Shown here piece by piece: positions 63,044 to 64,000 of a stretch of 64,000 bases of DNA (position 1 is its first letter; each line of letters opens with the position of its first letter). The DNA is taken from NCBI GenBank assembly GCA_918797485.1, contig CAKKNE010000002.1, positions 5,794,501-5,858,500 on the forward strand, written 5' to 3'. A program made the translations under genes and the position numbers. The stretch comes from Pelagomonas calceolata (taxonomy: Eukaryota; Sar; Pelagophyceae; Pelagomonadales; Pelagomonadaceae). The notes beneath the pieces were generated by a model. The model ran no database searches. It was not told the origin of the DNA and was given only the letters and a program-made list of their open reading frames with translations.

Positions 63044-64000
63044 TTACTCCATCCGCGCCTCCTCGCGCGCCCGGAGCCACGCGACGTCCCGCTGCACCGC
63101 GGCCAGCTGCTCGCGGAGCGCGTCGAGCGCCGCGGCGACGTCTGGTTGTTGAGGCTGCGCGAACCGCTCGGCGCGGAGCCGCGCGACCTCGGCCCTCTCA
63201 ACAGGCGCCGGTGAGCGCGGCGGCGACGCCGCGCCGGTCTCGGCGGCCGCGGACGCCGTCGCCGTCTCGTCCAACAGCAGGTCGAGCTCGCTCATCAGAA
63301 TGAAGCCGTCGCCGACGCGCAGATACTCGCCGTCGTCCGGCAGGGCCAGCACGTGCTCGCCGGCGGGCACCGTCCGCAGCGGCGGCGCCGCCGCGTCGCG
63401 CGTCGCCCGCACCGAAGCGCCGCCCGCGCGCGCCGTCCAGACGCGCGCGCCGCCGGACGGCGCCTGTGGCTCCTCCGCCGCCAAGTTGTGCTCGAGGCGC
63501 CGCAGCGCCGCCGCCAGCACGTCCTCGAGGCGCTGCGTGGGTTGCGGTTGCGCGGCCGCCGGCTGTTGTACGGCGCCGGCGCCTGGTTGCGCGGCCTCCG
63601 GCTGTCGAGGCGCGGCCCACCCCGCGCCGGGCTGCGGCTGCGCCTGCTCCTGCGCCGGCGGCTGCTGCGGAGCCGGCGCCGGCGCCTCGACGGGGATGTC
63701 CTGGCGGCACGTCGGGCACGACTGCTGCTGCTGGAGCCACAGCCGCAGACACGCGAAATGAAAGACGTGGCCGCAAGGTAACCGGCGCCCCTCGCTCATG
63801 TCGTCGCGACAGATGATGCAGATGCCGCCCGCCTCCCGTATTTCTTCCTCAGTAGCCGGGGGAAACCTTTCGTCCATGTTCGCCGTTAAGGCTCGGTACT
63901 TCTTGAAGGCTTGGAGCCGCTGTCGCAGTTGCACATACGACGCCCAGAGCTCCCTTACAATATGCAACGGTACGCCGTAGTAGGCAAACACTATAGAAAA
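63044..64000 (-). CDS. HRD1: HRD1/synoviolin-type ERAD ubiquitin ligase (5' end beyond window)
   Basis: The frame is open to the right edge, giving about 318 residues of a larger protein. The visible start, VFAYYGVPLHIVRELWASYVQLRQRLQAFKKYRALTANMDERFPPATEEEI, matches the segment after the last membrane helix of HRD1 (YGxPLHIIRDLY...RNMNERYPDATEEE). The RING-H2 follows directly: CIICRDDM, PCGHVFHFACLRLWL, CPTC. HRD1 spans the ER membrane and ubiquitinates misfolded proteins for degradation. The C-terminal half is Pro/Gln/Ala-rich, then a beta-rich stretch (VPAGEHVLALPDDGEYLRVGDGF) and a terminal coiled coil. The membrane-spanning N-terminal part lies outside the window. Confidence 0.9.
   Translation of the reverse strand, partial: FSIVFAYYGVPLHIVRELWASYVQLRQRLQAFKKYRALTANMDERFPPATEEEIREAGGICIICRDDMSEGRRLPCGHVFHFACLRLWLQQQQSCPTCRQDIPVEAPAPAPQQPPAQEQAQPQPGAGWAAPRQPEAAQPGAGAVQQPAAAQPQPTQRLEDVLAAALRRLEHNLAAEEPQAPSGGARVWTARAGGASVRATRDAAAPPLRTVPAGEHVLALPDDGEYLRVGDGFILMSELDLLLDETATASAAAETGAASPPRSPAPVERAEVARLRAERFAQPQQPDVAAALDALREQLAAVQRDVAWLRAREEARME

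Overview
The window is nuclear DNA from a eukaryote with a compact, GC-rich, gene-dense genome. Most genes are single open frames of 100 to 3231 codons, closely packed on both strands. It best fits a flagellated photosynthetic stramenopile of the pelagophyte type (relatives of Pelagomonas or Aureococcus); this is inference. Reasons: several proteins carry a bipartite plastid leader (signal peptide ending in an Ala-Phe motif), there are two cytochrome c6 genes and a plastid HSP90, the kinesin-light-chain-type TPR and SEL1/U-box families known to be expanded in these algae are present, and short introns with transposon-like ends resemble the introner elements described in Aureococcus. Three genes for flagellum or basal-body parts (SHIPPO/PGP-repeat protein, DRC7, CEP135-like) argue for a flagellate.

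Layout. 1-9 kb: MCM4 (runs off the left edge), STELLO-like glycosyltransferase, SHIPPO protein, an uncharacterised gene, a carboxylesterase-type hydrolase, a plastid membrane protein, SmD3 and a tRNA-Lys whose gene is interrupted twice. 9-13 kb: eIF2D, then a rearranged patch in which the eIF2D tail and most of SmD3 recur in inverted orientation and run into a frameshifted sirtuin. 13-21 kb: a PH-PI3K gene, a TPR gene with an inverted partial copy, and kynureninase and kynurenine 3-monooxygenase as a divergent pair. 21-32 kb: SLC25 carrier, ankyrin protein, plastid protein, DRC7, U-box/SEL1 protein, DUF1244-MogA fusion, PRP39 and an unknown. 32-39 kb: plastid HSP90 with a 120-nt intron, a GT14-type glycosyltransferase, and a RelA/SpoT-like plus TPR plus SANT protein. 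39.7-49.4 kb: one intronless gene for a secreted 3231-residue repeat protein. 49-58.5 kb: CEP135-like, FUN14-like, VPS26, YIF1, two unknowns and a coiled-coil gene. 58.7-64 kb: two divergent cytochrome c6 genes, a METTL7-like methyltransferase with two introns, a PDZ protein and HRD1 (runs off the right edge).

Three layers deserve attention beyond the gene list. First, a tRNA-Lys(UUU) gene becomes a perfect 74-nt cloverleaf only if 13-nt and 22-nt inserts at non-standard positions are removed. Second, the introns that frame arithmetic supports look like recently inserted elements: one of 185 nt has 12-bp terminal inverted repeats, a 9-bp target duplication, and a GC donor drawn from that duplication; several others share the motif GCGTCGATGGCGTC. 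Third, two short dispersed motifs punctuate the intergenic DNA: a 28-nt interrupted palindrome found only upstream of genes (seven copies), and a motif beginning TTGCTTAGAGCTAGG found just after stop codons (four copies). No virus-like elements, CRISPR arrays or bacterial operons were seen.
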